From Devosia sp. Root685 (GTDB lineage Bacteria; Pseudomonadota; Alphaproteobacteria; Rhizobiales; Devosiaceae): 64,000 bases of DNA. The DNA lies in assembly GCF_001427875.1 (NCBI RefSeq), contig NZ_LMHK01000004.1:185903-249902 (forward strand), given 5' to 3'. Shown in pieces: positions 31,492 to 39,286 of the stretch. The notes below the pieces were generated by a model. It worked only from the letters and a program-made list of their open reading frames with translations. It was not told where the DNA came from and searched no databases. Positions within the stretch are counted from its first letter, which is position 1. Each line of letters begins with the position of its first letter. The translations under genes were made by a program, and so were the position numbers.

Positions 31492-32775
31492 ATGCGCGCG
31501 ATTAATCACGTCATGGCGGGAAGCTTGCTTGGGCTCGCCTTGATGGCCGGCATGACCATGCCGAGCCTGGCCCAGAAAAACTCTACCAATACCGCTTCGA
31601 CAGTGGATTTCGGCGATGATTCGTCCGATTGGGCCAAGGACGGTGAGTGCGACGACCCGCGCTTTACCGGCACGGGCGCCGCTTCCGAACTGGTCGATGC
31701 CGACCTGATGAAGGACGCCACCGACTGCAAGGCGGCCTTCGAAGCGGGCACTGTCACCCTTAAGGATAGCGGCACCAGCCCCGCCGACATCGCCATCGCC
31801 ACCCCGGTCAACGCCATCGACTTCGGCGATGATTCCTCTGAATGGGCCAAGGACGGGGAATGCGATGATCCGCGCTTTGAAGGCACGGGCGTCGCCGACG
31901 AACTCGTGGATGCCGACCGCCTGAAGGACGCCACCGACTGCAAGGCCGCCTATGAGGCCGGCACCGTCACCCTCAAGGAGAGTGCTTCGACCCCGGCTGT
32001 CGCTGCCACCACCACCGAGATCGACTTCGGCGACGATTCCTCCGAATGGGCCAATGACGGCGAGTGCGATGATCCGCGCTTTACCGGCACCGGCACGGCC
32101 GATGAACTGGTCAATGCCGACCGCATGAAGGACGCCACCGATTGCCGCGCCGCCTTCGAGGCCGGCACCGTCACCCTCAAGCATGGCGGCGCAACCCCGG
32201 TCGCCGGCATCGACTATGGCAATGATTCCTCGGAATGGGCCAATGATGGCGAATGCGACGACCCCCGCTTTTCGGGCAAGGGCGTTGCCAGCACGACGCT
32301 GGCTGAAGACATCAAGCGGGACGCGACCGACTGCCGCGCGGCCGTCGAAGCGGGCCGCGCCACCTATAATGGCGAACAGCAAGCCGCAGCCTTCGACTTC
32401 GGCTCCGACTTTTCCCGCTGGGCCAATGACGGCGAATGCGACGATCTGCGCTTCCAGGGCGCCGGCGTCGACAAGAAGCTCTTGTCGGAAGACCTGATGG
32501 GCGACGCCACCGATTGCCGCACGCTGCTCGAAGAAGGCAAGATTTCGATCCGCAAGGTCTATACGCCCGAATATGCCGCCGGCGCACCCTATGACGGCTC
32601 GGACATCGATTTTGGCGACAATTCCTCGTCCTATGCCAATGACGACGAATGCGACGATCCGCGCTTTGAAGGCCCGGGCGCGGCCACGACCCTCCTCGAC
32701 AGCGACCGCCTCGCCGACGCCGACGACTGCAAGGCCGCCTACGAAGCCGGCACGATCGCCCTGATCGAAGACTGA
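31492..32775 (+). CDS. Secreted protein of six acidic Cys-containing repeats
   Basis: The 427-residue product has a signal peptide (1-28, 'LALMAGMTMPSLAQ'), then six tandem units beginning at about residues 38, 109, 177, 240, 301 and 372. Each unit reads [IVF]D[FY]G-x-D/N-x-S-x-[WY]-A-[KN]-D-[GD]-ECDD-x-RF-x-G-x-G, then about 17 residues to 'DAtDC', then 'eaG'. Each unit has exactly two Cys, so one disulfide per unit is likely; the Asp/Glu density suggests metal binding, perhaps calcium. The DGECDD core recalls Cys-rich calcium modules such as LDL-A or LNR only superficially. The start at 31492 follows GGAGGG. A terminator follows. Function unknown. Confidence 0.8.
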   Translation: MRAINHVMAGSLLGLALMAGMTMPSLAQKNSTNTASTVDFGDDSSDWAKDGECDDPRFTGTGAASELVDADLMKDATDCKAAFEAGTVTLKDSGTSPADIAIATPVNAIDFGDDSSEWAKDGECDDPRFEGTGVADELVDADRLKDATDCKAAYEAGTVTLKESASTPAVAATTTEIDFGDDSSEWANDGECDDPRFTGTGTADELVNADRMKDATDCRAAFEAGTVTLKHGGATPVAGIDYGNDSSEWANDGECDDPRFSGKGVASTTLAEDIKRDATDCRAAVEAGRATYNGEQQAAAFDFGSDFSRWANDGECDDLRFQGAGVDKKLLSEDLMGDATDCRTLLEEGKISIRKVYTPEYAAGAPYDGSDIDFGDNSSSYANDDECDDPRFEGPGAATTLLDSDRLADADDCKAAYEAGTIALIED

Positions 32776-32796
32776 GGTTTTGGGTTTTTAAGATTG

Positions 32797-32826
32797 AACG
32801 GCGGGGCCAAGGCTCCGCCGTTTTTT
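32797..32826 (+). terminator. Terminator after the repeat protein
   Basis: The stem AACGGCGG (32797-32804) pairs with CCGCCGTT (32815-32822), followed by TTTTTT. It closes a single-gene transcript. Confidence 0.9.
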
Positions 32827-32840
32827 GTTGGGTGCGCTCT

Positions 32841-32962
32841 CCCCCTCACCGACTCGGCTTCGCCGAGCCACCTCTCCCCGATGGGGAGAGGAATAAGAGG
32901 GAGCCACTGGCCCATTCTTCTCCCCATCGGGGAGAAGGTGGCCCGAAGGGCCGGATGAGGGG
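32841..32962. repeat. Hairpin-mosaic intergenic element
   Basis: About 120 bp contain four perfect short-loop hairpins: 32853-32867 (CTCGGC/GCCGAG), 32871-32891 (CCTCTCCCC/GGGGAGAGG), 32918-32936 (TTCTCCCC/GGGGAGAA) and 32940-32952 (GGCCC/GGGCC). The outer edges CCCCTCA and TGAGGGG are inverted. The architecture matches the larger element at 38309-38550. It lies between two convergent genes, the repeat protein and sdhB. Confidence 0.8.
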
Positions 32963-33032
32963 GGCCTCTCCAAACAAAAAGCCCGCAGCAAATGCCGCGG
33001 GCCCAAATTTCAAAAAACCAAAAACCCAAAAA

Positions 33033-33815
33033 CTAAGCCGCCTTGCGCTCGACCATCATCTTCTTGATCTGGGCAATGGCCTTGGCGGGGTTGAGGCCCT
33101 TGGGGCAGACTTTTGCGCAGTTCATGATGGTGTGGCAGCGATAGAGCTTGAAGGGGTCTTCAAGATTGTCGAGGCGCTCGGCTGTGGTTTCGTCGCGGCT
33201 GTCGATCAGCCAGCGATAGGCCTGCAAAAGCGCAGCGGGCCCGAGGTATTTTTCGCCATTCCACCAATAGGACGGGCACGAGGTCGAGCAGCAGGCGCAT
33301 AGAATGCACTCATAGAGCCCGTCGAGCTTGGCGCGGTTTTCGACCGACTGCGTCCATTCTTTTTCCGGCGTCGGCGACGTAGTTTTCAGCCACGGCTCGA
33401 TGGCGCGGTGCTGGGCGTAGAAATTGGTCAGGTCGGGAACGAGGTCCTTCACCACCGGCATATGCGGCAGCGGGTAGATTTTGACCGGGCCCGAGGAGTC
33501 GTCCATGCCCTTGGTACAGGCCAGGGTGTTGAGCCCGTTGATATTCATCGAGCACGAGCCGCAAATGCCTTCGCGGCAGGAGCGACGCAGTGTCAGGGTC
33601 GGATCGACTTTGTTCTTGATGTAGAGGAGCGCATCGAGAATCATCGGGCCGCAATCGTTGAGATCAACGAAATAGGTATCGATGCGCGGGTTCTCGTTCT
33701 TGTCCGGATCGTAGCGATAGATGTGGAACTCGCGAAGGCGCGTCGCGCCCTCCGGCTTAGCCCAGATCTTGCCCTTTTGCGGCTGGTCGGCCTTGCGCAA
33801 AGTCAGTTCGGCCAT
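33033..33815 (-). CDS. sdhB: Succinate dehydrogenase iron-sulfur subunit
   Basis: The 260-residue subunit carries electrons from FAD to quinone. The Cys groups of its three clusters are visible: 'CREGICGSC' plus a later Cys ([2Fe-2S]), '[15 protein letters not shown]' ([4Fe-4S]) and '[20 protein letters not shown]' ([3Fe-4S]). The ATG at 33815 follows GGAAGAG and gives [10 protein letters not shown]; the 11 extra upstream residues are unsupported. It is the last gene of the sdh operon but is separated from sdhA by about 1.65 kb holding five other genes. Confidence 0.97.
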   Translation of the reverse strand: MAELTLRKADQPQKGKIWAKPEGATRLREFHIYRYDPDKNENPRIDTYFVDLNDCGPMILDALLYIKNKVDPTLTLRRSCREGICGSCSMNINGLNTLACTKGMDDSSGPVKIYPLPHMPVVKDLVPDLTNFYAQHRAIEPWLKTTSPTPEKEWTQSVENRAKLDGLYECILCACCSTSCPSYWWNGEKYLGPAALLQAYRWLIDSRDETTAERLDNLEDPFKLYRCHTIMNCAKVCPKGLNPAKAIAQIKKMMVERKAA

Positions 33816-33878
33816 TTTCTCAACTCTTCCTTCGTAAGCGCCGCTCAACCCGGCGCAAATTCATGTGTCGCCGCGAAC

Positions 33879-34166
33879 TCAATAGTTCGGCTTGCAGACC
33901 TGGTTCGATTTGGCGACGTAGGTATTGTAGGCGTCATATTCCCCGGCAGCGGGCGAACCGCCCTTCATCGAGGCAATAACGACGCCCATGAAGCGTTCGT
34001 CGATCAGCGTAAGCGCCGCATCGGCCTTGCACCCGCAAAGCGCCGCGTCCTGGGCAATGCCCATGCAGACGGCATAGAACTCTTCTTTCTGCGCAGCCGT
34101 AGGGGGAGCCGCAAAGGCAGGCACTACGGCAAGACCCAGCATGGCCAGCGGAGCAAGCAGCTTCAT
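33879..34166 (-). CDS. Small secreted four-Cys protein
   Basis: The 95-residue protein has a clear signal peptide (1-19, cleavage after AFA), leaving about 76 residues with Cys at 34, 44, 46 and 91 ('YAVCMG', 'LCGCKAD', 'QVCKPNY'), which could form two disulfides. The helical, Ala-rich sequence has no recognised domain. The ATG overlaps the DUF3052 stop by four bases (ATGA), so it is translated with that gene, and sdhB follows 63 bp later. A link to complex II is suggested only by position. Confidence 0.75.
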   Translation of the reverse strand: MKLLAPLAMLGLAVVPAFAAPPTAAQKEEFYAVCMGIAQDAALCGCKADAALTLIDERFMGVVIASMKGGSPAAGEYDAYNTYVAKSNQVCKPNY

Positions 34167-34594
34167 CTTAATTCCTTCCGGATCACCAGCTTCAAGCCGG
34201 ACCAGGTTTCATCCACCGCGCAGACCTTCACATCCACCAGCCCGAGCGGCAGCGCGATCTCGCGAATAGTATCTTCGGTAATATCACTCGCCACCTTGCT
34301 GGCCTTTTTCGGCCAGCTGACCCAGATCATGCCATCGCGAGCAATTAGCCCCATCAGCGGCTGCGCCAATTTTTCAAGCACGGCGCGGCTGGCGGTGAAG
34401 AGGTGGATGAAATCGTAGCCCCGCTGCGCGTCGCCGAATTTTTCTGCCGTGAACCGGGTGGATTCGGTAAAGGCGCGGGATGTAGCCAGATCGGCAAGCG
34501 AGACCGGCAGGTCGATGAAGAGCGCACGAAACCCGTCCTTCAAACCCAGCTTTTGCGCCAGGGGTGTGCCCGAATATCCTGCCAAACCGCTCAT
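34163..34594 (-). CDS. DUF3052 family protein
   Basis: The 143-residue soluble protein matches the DUF3052 pattern: 'GYSGTPLAQKLGLKDGFRAL' at the start, 'YDFIHLFTASRAVLEKLAQP' in the middle, and 'GMIWVSWPKKASKVASDITE' before the last helix. The function of this domain is not established. It starts three bases after the Inh-like lipoprotein stop and its own stop overlaps the next ATG, so it is a fully embedded member of the sdh transcript. Confidence 0.85.
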   Translation of the reverse strand: MSGLAGYSGTPLAQKLGLKDGFRALFIDLPVSLADLATSRAFTESTRFTAEKFGDAQRGYDFIHLFTASRAVLEKLAQPLMGLIARDGMIWVSWPKKASKVASDITEDTIREIALPLGLVDVKVCAVDETWSGLKLVIRKELR

Positions 34595-34597
34595 GGC

Positions 34598-35140
34598 CTA
34601 AACCCCGCCCCGGCTAAGCTTGACCGTCGTCGGCCCGAACATGGTGTTGACGGTCCCCAGATACGCCCCGGCATTGTCGGCGACGAGTTGACCACGCAGC
34701 TGCCCCGAGGCATCGGTGAGGACGACGCCATTGCCGGCGACCATCCAGCCGGCGAGGGCCGAAAATTCATTGGAACAGAAGCCACTGGGCGTGGCCTGCA
34801 ACGCGCCCGATGCGCCGGCGAGCGGTGTAACACTGAAGGACAGCGTGCAATTGCGCGCATAACTGTCCGAAAGCGTCCAATTGCCGATCATGGCATTGGT
34901 CATGGCCGGCGAGGCCGGCGCCGTACCCACGGAAAAGCTGCCGCCGGTGACGACGCGCTGGCCGGTATTGGGATCGATCTGGCTATTGGTGGTCGCCATG
35001 CCATTGCTGCCAAACGCCGTCTGCTGGCTCTGGCCGAAATTTCCGGGAGCCGCTGGCGCATTGGACGCCATCGAGAACGAACCTGTCGAACAGCCGGAAA
35101 GCGCGAGAACAGCGCCGAGAGCGAAAAGCGTACGGATCAT
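34598..35140 (-). CDS. AprI/Inh-type lipoprotein
   Basis: The 180-residue lipoprotein has a lipobox at 14-17 ('ALSGC'). After a 60-residue Gly/Asn/Ser-rich linker comes a domain from about residue 82 with the Inh layout: 'MIGNWTLSDSYARNCTLSFS', a second Cys in 'SGFCSNEFSALAGW', and 'LTDASGQLRGQLVADNAGAY' near the end. Inh proteins inhibit secreted metalloproteases or act as outer-membrane lipoproteins (Omp19-like in Brucella). The start overlaps the stop of the 46-residue gene (ATGA). Confidence 0.82.
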   Translation of the reverse strand: MIRTLFALGAVLALSGCSTGSFSMASNAPAAPGNFGQSQQTAFGSNGMATTNSQIDPNTGQRVVTGGSFSVGTAPASPAMTNAMIGNWTLSDSYARNCTLSFSVTPLAGASGALQATPSGFCSNEFSALAGWMVAGNGVVLTDASGQLRGQLVADNAGAYLGTVNTMFGPTTVKLSRGGV

Positions 35141-35277
35141 TTGGCCACCCCCGGTGCCGGTGGCACCCGCTCGGGCGCCGCGGCCTTTGCGGCAGGCTTG
35201 GCCTTGCCGTCGGGCGCCTCCTGCGGCGCCGCGTGGCGAAACCCGTCATAACTGCGCTCTTCGCAGAGGTGGCACAT
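35137..35277 (-). CDS. 46-residue protein beginning M-C-x-x-C
   Basis: A short gene of 47 codons runs from the ATG at 35277 to a TGA at 35137. The peptide starts 'MCHLCEERSYDGFRHAAPQE' and then becomes an Ala/Pro/Lys-rich tail. Evidence that it is real: its stop overlaps the next start (ATGA) and its start is 4 bp after the preceding stop, leaving no gap in the operon. Its opening parallels that of the adjacent 56-residue protein. The CxxC at residues 2-5 could bind a metal or a thiol partner. No family is recognised. Confidence 0.68.
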   Translation of the reverse strand: MCHLCEERSYDGFRHAAPQEAPDGKAKPAAKAAAPERVPPAPGVAK

Positions 35278-35281
35278 GATT

Positions 35282-35452
35282 TTAGCGCGCTGCTTTCTTT
35301 GCTTCTGCCACCTGAGCAGCCTTGTGGTTCAGCAATGCGTGCGTTTGCGGCACGGGCTTGGGCGACGCTGTCTTGCCCTGGCGCAGCACAAAGGCTGCGG
35401 CCAAAGCCTCGATATCGTCGTCCTCGTCAAAACCCTCACACTGCTGGCACAT
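35282..35452 (-). CDS. 56-residue protein beginning M-C-x-x-C
   Basis: The 56-residue product starts 'MCQQCEGFDEDDDIEALAAA' and ends in a Lys/Ala helix ('NHKAAQVAEAKKAAR'). The ATG at 35452 lies 11 bp after the sdhA stop, which supports translation as the gene directly following sdhA. The frame is open further into sdhA, but that is an overlap shadow. Together with the next gene it makes a tandem pair that share an N-terminal M-C-x-x-C-E motif, probably an old duplication. Role unknown; position suggests complex II assembly or redox sensing. Confidence 0.7.
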   Translation of the reverse strand: MCQQCEGFDEDDDIEALAAAFVLRQGKTASPKPVPQTHALLNHKAAQVAEAKKAAR

Positions 35453-35463
35453 ACTTTTTGTCC

Positions 35464-37275
35464 TCAGTAAACGCGTGCCTTGGGGGCGATCTTCTTGAGA
35501 TCGATGCCGCCCTCTGCATAGGGGGTCAGCGGATCGGTGATCACCGGGCGATAGCTGAGTTCGACCTTGCCGGTGTCGATATCGACCAGCGCCAGCGTGT
35601 GCTTGCGCCATTCGACATCGTCGCGGCTCGGGAAATCTTCGTGGGCATGCGCGCCGCGCGATTCGTGGCGCGCTTCGGCCGAAACCACCGTCGCCATGGC
35701 GCAGGCCATGAGGTTTTCGAGTTCGAGGGTTTCAACGAGATCGGAATTCCAGATCAGCGAGCGATCCGTCACCTTCACATCATGAAGCCGCGAATAGATT
35801 TCGGTCATGGCGGCAACGCCGCTCTTGAGCGACGCGTCGGTGCGGAACACGGCCGCATCAGCCTGCATGGTGCGCTGCATCTCGTCGCGCAGTTTTGCCG
35901 TCGGCTGGGAGCCATTGGCACTGCGCAGCCGGTCGAAGCGCGCGAGGATTTTTGCGTCCTCGGCGGCATTGATGCCCGGAACAGGCGTCGACTTGTCCAT
36001 GACCTTGCCGGCGCGCAGGGCCGCCGCGCGGCCAAAGACCACGAGGTCGGTCAGCGAGTTCGAACCGAGGCGATTGGCCCCGTGCACCGAGGCGCAGGCG
36101 GCTTCGCCCACGGCCATCAGGCCCGGCACGATGCGGTTGGGATCGTCAGCGGTCGGGTGCAGAACTTCGCCGTGATAATTCGCGGGAATGCCGCCCATAT
36201 TGTAGTGCACCGTCGGCAGCACCGGGATCGGCTCGCGGGTAAGATCGACACCGGCGAAAATCTTGGCCGATTCGGTAATCCCCGGCAGGCGCTCGTGCAG
36301 CACCTTTGGATCGAGGTGATCGAGGTGCAGATAGATATGGTCCTTGTTGGGACCAACCCCGCGCCCTTCGCGGATTTCCAGCGTCATGCAGCGCGAAACG
36401 ACATCGCGCGAGGCGAGGTCCTTGGCGTTGGGTGCATAGCGCTCCATGAAACGCTCGCCCTCCGAATTGGTGAGATAGCCGCCCTCGCCACGCGCGCCCT
36501 CGGTGATGAGAACGCCCGCGCCATAAATGCCGGTGGGGTGGAACTGCACGAATTCCATATCCTGCAGCGGCAGCCCGGCGCGCGCCACCATGCCATTGCC
36601 GTCGCCGGTGCAGGTATGGGCCGAGGTTGCCGAGAAGTACGAACGGCCATAGCCGCCCGTCGCCAGCACCACCATTTTCGCGCGGAACCGGTGCAGCGTG
36701 CCATCGTCGAGCTTCCAGGCGATAACGCCCTGGCACTCGCCGTTTTCACCCATGATCAGGTCGAGCGCAAAATACTCGATGAAGAACTGCGCGTCGTTCT
36801 TGATCGACTGGCCATAGAGCGTGTGGAGAATGGCGTGGCCGGTGCGATCGGCAGCGGCGCAGGTGCGCTGCACCGGTGGGCCATCGCCAAACTCGGTCAT
36901 GTGGCCGCCGAACGGCCGCTGGTAGATTTTTCCATCCTGAGTACGGCTGAACGGCACGCCATAATGCTCAAGCTCATAAATGGCGGCCGGCGCTTCGCGC
37001 GCCAGATATTCCATCGCGTCATTGTCGCCCAGCCAGTCCGACCCTTTTACGGTGTCGTACATGTGCCACTGCCAGCTATCCGGGCCCATGTTCTGCAGCG
37101 AAGCCGCAATGCCGCCCTGCGCCGCGACAGTATGCGAGCGGGTGGGGAAAACCTTGGTGATGCAGGCAGTATTAAAACCCTGCTCAGCCATGCCGAGAGT
37201 TGCGCGGAGACCCGCACCACCGGCGCCGACCACCACCACGTCGAATTCGTGGTCGATCAGTTCGTAATTGGCCAT
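35464..37275 (-). CDS. sdhA: Succinate dehydrogenase flavoprotein subunit
   Basis: The 603-residue subunit oxidises succinate to fumarate. It has the FAD dinucleotide site '[15 protein letters not shown]', the His that binds FAD covalently in '[12 protein letters not shown]', and the substrate Arg/His regions ('HPTGIYGAG', '[20 protein letters not shown]'). The ATG at 37275 giving MANYELIDH is chosen over one three codons upstream. It lies 5 bp after sdhD and leads into two M-C-x-x-C genes in place of sdhB. Confidence 0.97.
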   Translation of the reverse strand: MANYELIDHEFDVVVVGAGGAGLRATLGMAEQGFNTACITKVFPTRSHTVAAQGGIAASLQNMGPDSWQWHMYDTVKGSDWLGDNDAMEYLAREAPAAIYELEHYGVPFSRTQDGKIYQRPFGGHMTEFGDGPPVQRTCAAADRTGHAILHTLYGQSIKNDAQFFIEYFALDLIMGENGECQGVIAWKLDDGTLHRFRAKMVVLATGGYGRSYFSATSAHTCTGDGNGMVARAGLPLQDMEFVQFHPTGIYGAGVLITEGARGEGGYLTNSEGERFMERYAPNAKDLASRDVVSRCMTLEIREGRGVGPNKDHIYLHLDHLDPKVLHERLPGITESAKIFAGVDLTREPIPVLPTVHYNMGGIPANYHGEVLHPTADDPNRIVPGLMAVGEAACASVHGANRLGSNSLTDLVVFGRAAALRAGKVMDKSTPVPGINAAEDAKILARFDRLRSANGSQPTAKLRDEMQRTMQADAAVFRTDASLKSGVAAMTEIYSRLHDVKVTDRSLIWNSDLVETLELENLMACAMATVVSAEARHESRGAHAHEDFPSRDDVEWRKHTLALVDIDTGKVELSYRPVITDPLTPYAEGGIDLKKIAPKARVY

Positions 37276-37280
37276 TTTGA

Positions 37281-37673
37281 TCAACCCCAGAAGACGATTT
37301 TGAGCACGGCACCCGCCCCGGCAAGGCCGACGATCAGGCAGAAAAGCGTGTTGAGCAGCATGGCGAGATTGTAGACGCGACCATGGAGGTAATCCTCCAG
37401 CGTATCGCGCATGCCATTGCGCATGTGGATCGCCGCGATGGCGATAAGAAGGGCCAGCGGAACCCCGACAAAACCGTTGCCGATCACCGAAACCATGTCG
37501 GCGCGATCCTGCCCCGCAAGACGCACGACGATGAACAGCAAAAGGCCAAGGAAAACGACGTTGACGAGGCCTGTCACCCGCTGGGTGATGAAATGGCGCG
37601 TCGAGGCTTTCGCGTCGCCATAATGGGCCTTGGGATTGGCGATGGTCTCGGGGGTGAGGACAGTTTCACGCAT
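37281..37673 (-). CDS. sdhD: Succinate dehydrogenase membrane anchor SdhD
   Basis: The 130-residue anchor has three transmembrane helices (about 33-52, 63-84, 105-128). H83 in '[15 protein letters not shown]' is the expected heme b ligand and neighbours the quinone-site Asp/Tyr. The ATG at 37673 is 2 bp after the sdhC stop. The longer frame extending to 38099 is a shadow over sdhC. Confidence 0.93.
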   Translation of the reverse strand: MRETVLTPETIANPKAHYGDAKASTRHFITQRVTGLVNVVFLGLLLFIVVRLAGQDRADMVSVIGNGFVGVPLALLIAIAAIHMRNGMRDTLEDYLHGRVYNLAMLLNTLFCLIVGLAGAGAVLKIVFWG

Positions 37674-37675
37674 GT

Positions 37676-38062
37676 TCAAGCCATCCACACAAAGACGGTC
37701 CAGATAAGAAGGGTGATGACCACGGACGCCGCGAGCGTCGCCCAGGCCAGAGCCTCGCGCTGGCCCGGCTCCATCATCGCGGCAAAATCCCAGACCCAGT
37801 GGCGCAGGCCCCCAAGCATGTGATGCACGAGGCTCCAGGTGAAGCCAAAGAGCACGATCTGGCCGAACCAGCTGCCGTAGACGAGGTTGACGAGATTGAG
37901 CGCTTCCTGATCGGCCGCGGCGGCGACCAGCCAGATCGCCAAGAGCGCCATGCCAGCATAATTGGCAATGCCGGTGGCGCGATGGACGATCGACATGGCC
38001 ATGGTGATGGTCCAGCGATAGATCTGCAGGTGCGGAGATGTGGGGCGGGCTCTGACCGACAT
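37676..38062 (-). CDS. sdhC: Succinate dehydrogenase cytochrome b556 subunit SdhC
   Basis: The 128-residue anchor opens with the family signature 'RPTSPHLQIYRWTITMAMSI' followed by 'HRATGI', with the heme ligand in 'SLVHHMLGGLRHWVWD' (H80/H81). Three helices are evident. The ATG at 38062 fits the typical SdhC start. It is the first gene of the operon; its upstream region is the 38063-38981 gap. The order is sdhC-D-A-(five genes)-B. Confidence 0.94.
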   Translation of the reverse strand: MSVRARPTSPHLQIYRWTITMAMSIVHRATGIANYAGMALLAIWLVAAAADQEALNLVNLVYGSWFGQIVLFGFTWSLVHHMLGGLRHWVWDFAAMMEPGQREALAWATLAASVVITLLIWTVFVWMA

Positions 38063-38308
38063 GGGACTTTCCGGGGCCTTGTGTGGACGCCGGGGGCAAC
38101 GTCCAGTTTGGAATAGTTCGAACTTACTAGCGGCCAATTGTTACGAAATCAAAGACGTTTCCAGACGCCACGCCGCATTTGTGGCGAATACCGCACTTTG
38201 TTCGCACATCGCCCAAGATGTTCGCGGGACGCGCGGGAAGGGCATGCGGGTGGGGAGTAGGGACACGGCAAGGCTCGGTAGCATTAGCGCTCACCGGCCC
38301 TCCCCTCG

Positions 38309-38550
38309 CCCCTTGAGGGAGAGGGATAGGATTTTCGCGTCCAGCAAAAATCCAGGGTGAGGGGTTTCGAACCGGCCCAAAGGGCAAATTCGCTCCAGTG
38401 GAGCGAATTTAGGTGAGAAAGCCATTTGAGCTATGCTCAAATGGCGGGGCCTCCGCAGAGGAGGGAGTGACAGAATCGCTGACCCCTCATCCCAACCGAA
38501 TTCGCAAACGCGAATTCGGTGACCCTTCGGGCACCTTCTCCCTCAAGGGG
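38309..38550. repeat. Hairpin mosaic bounded by 14-bp inverted repeats
   Basis: The terminal arms CCCCTTGAGGGAGA (38309-38322) and TCTCCCTCAAGGGG (38537-38550) are exact inverted copies. Between them are three perfect 11-bp stems with 3-4 nt loops and unrelated sequences: 38386-38410 (AAATTCGCTCC), 38421-38445 (GCCATTTGAGC) and 38495-38520 (ACCGAATTCGC). It shares architecture and edge wording with 32841-32962. It encodes no protein. It could be a MITE- or REP-like element, or a folded RNA of the sdh leader. Confidence 0.8.
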
Positions 38551-38675
38551 AGAAGTAAGCCGGCGTTTGAGGCCGCGTCGGAATCTATCCATTATCCCCC
38601 TCCCCAAACTATGCCCTCATGGCACCCCCAACCAACCCCGCACGGGATCGCCCTGTGCGCGCCCAGCCACCGCAC

Positions 38676-38922
38676 GTCATCCTCGGGCTTAACCCGAGGA
38701 CACTTAACTCGGCCATAGCACGGTAAGTACAGAGCCCTCGGGTCAGGCCCGAGGGGTGATGGCCGCAGAATATCTTGGTGATCGCGGAGACGGACCCAGC
38801 CGCCGCTTGGTGACGACGTTGTGAGTGGGTAGCGCAATTACTTGCCCATCGTCATTCCCAGGCTTGTCCCGACAATCCACGCCGCCGCCGTATGGACCAA
38901 TGGGACAAGCCCGGTGGTGACG
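38676..38922. repeat. REP-like inverted repeat cluster
   Basis: Two similar hairpins, CCTCGGG/CCCGAGG (38681-38699) and CCCTCGGG/CCCGAGGG (38735-38755), are followed by a wide inverted repeat CGTCATTCCCAGGCTTGTCCC (first arm, 38850-38870) with its imperfect partner at 38902-38922. The 'CGTCATcCTCGGGCTT' wording is typical of REP elements in alphaproteobacteria, from general knowledge. No REP-associated transposase is nearby. Confidence 0.7.
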
Positions 38923-38981
38923 ATTGACGGAGGAAAGCGGCGAGAGAAAATTGCCGCGGAACCTATGACACCATAAAACCC

Positions 38982-39194
38982 CTAGAAATCGCTGGTGAGC
39001 CCCTTGATCTCCCAGTCGCCATAGCGGCCGGGCTCCAACCCACCGCGACCGCCCTTTTCCTTGGGCGCCATGGCGCTGGCGGCGTCGATTTCAGTGCGGC
39101 GCGCTTCGGCTTCGGCAAGCGCGCGTTGCGCGGCAGGGGTGAGCACTTTGAGCTCTGGTGCCGGAAGGTCTTCCGGTTCGGTGCTATCGGTCAT
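38982..39194 (-). CDS. Succinate dehydrogenase assembly factor 4 homologue (DUF1674)
   Basis: The 70-residue protein ends with the DUF1674 signature 'GGRGGLEPGRYGDWEIKGLT' plus 'SDF'. Its eukaryotic homologue SDHAF4 protects flavinylated SdhA before joining SdhB. The N-terminal half is acidic and probably disordered. It lies about 0.9 kb upstream of sdhC on the same strand and beside htpX, so it may serve the neighbouring complex II. The family assignment is strong; functional equivalence in bacteria is inferred. Confidence 0.85.
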   Translation of the reverse strand: MTDSTEPEDLPAPELKVLTPAAQRALAEAEARRTEIDAASAMAPKEKGGRGGLEPGRYGDWEIKGLTSDF

Positions 39195-39286
39195 GATGGG
39201 TTCGCATTACAATATGGTCATGCGCTTGCAGGGAACGCTTCGCCACACAACATAATTGCATTGAGATACCAACCCAAGGGGTTTTG

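Larger units (their letters stand above)
38063..38981. other. 919-bp gene-free gap filled with palindromic repeats
   Basis: No convincing gene was found between sdhC and the SdhAF4-like gene. The sdh promoter should lie in the first part (38063-38280), but I could not identify its boxes. The rest holds two palindromic elements described separately (38309-38550 and 38676-38922), joined by a short unique stretch. Confidence 0.7.

Noticed and set aside
32841..32962. CRISPR array
   Set aside because: The repeats are palindromes of different sequence without regular spacers or cas genes.
35233..37374. Long plus-strand open frame opposite sdhA (713 codons)
   Set aside because: Antisense to sdhA with no recognisable domain; an artefact of third-position GC.
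38309..38550. Insertion sequence
   Set aside because: It has inverted ends but no transposase frame and is far too short for an autonomous element; kept as a repeat.
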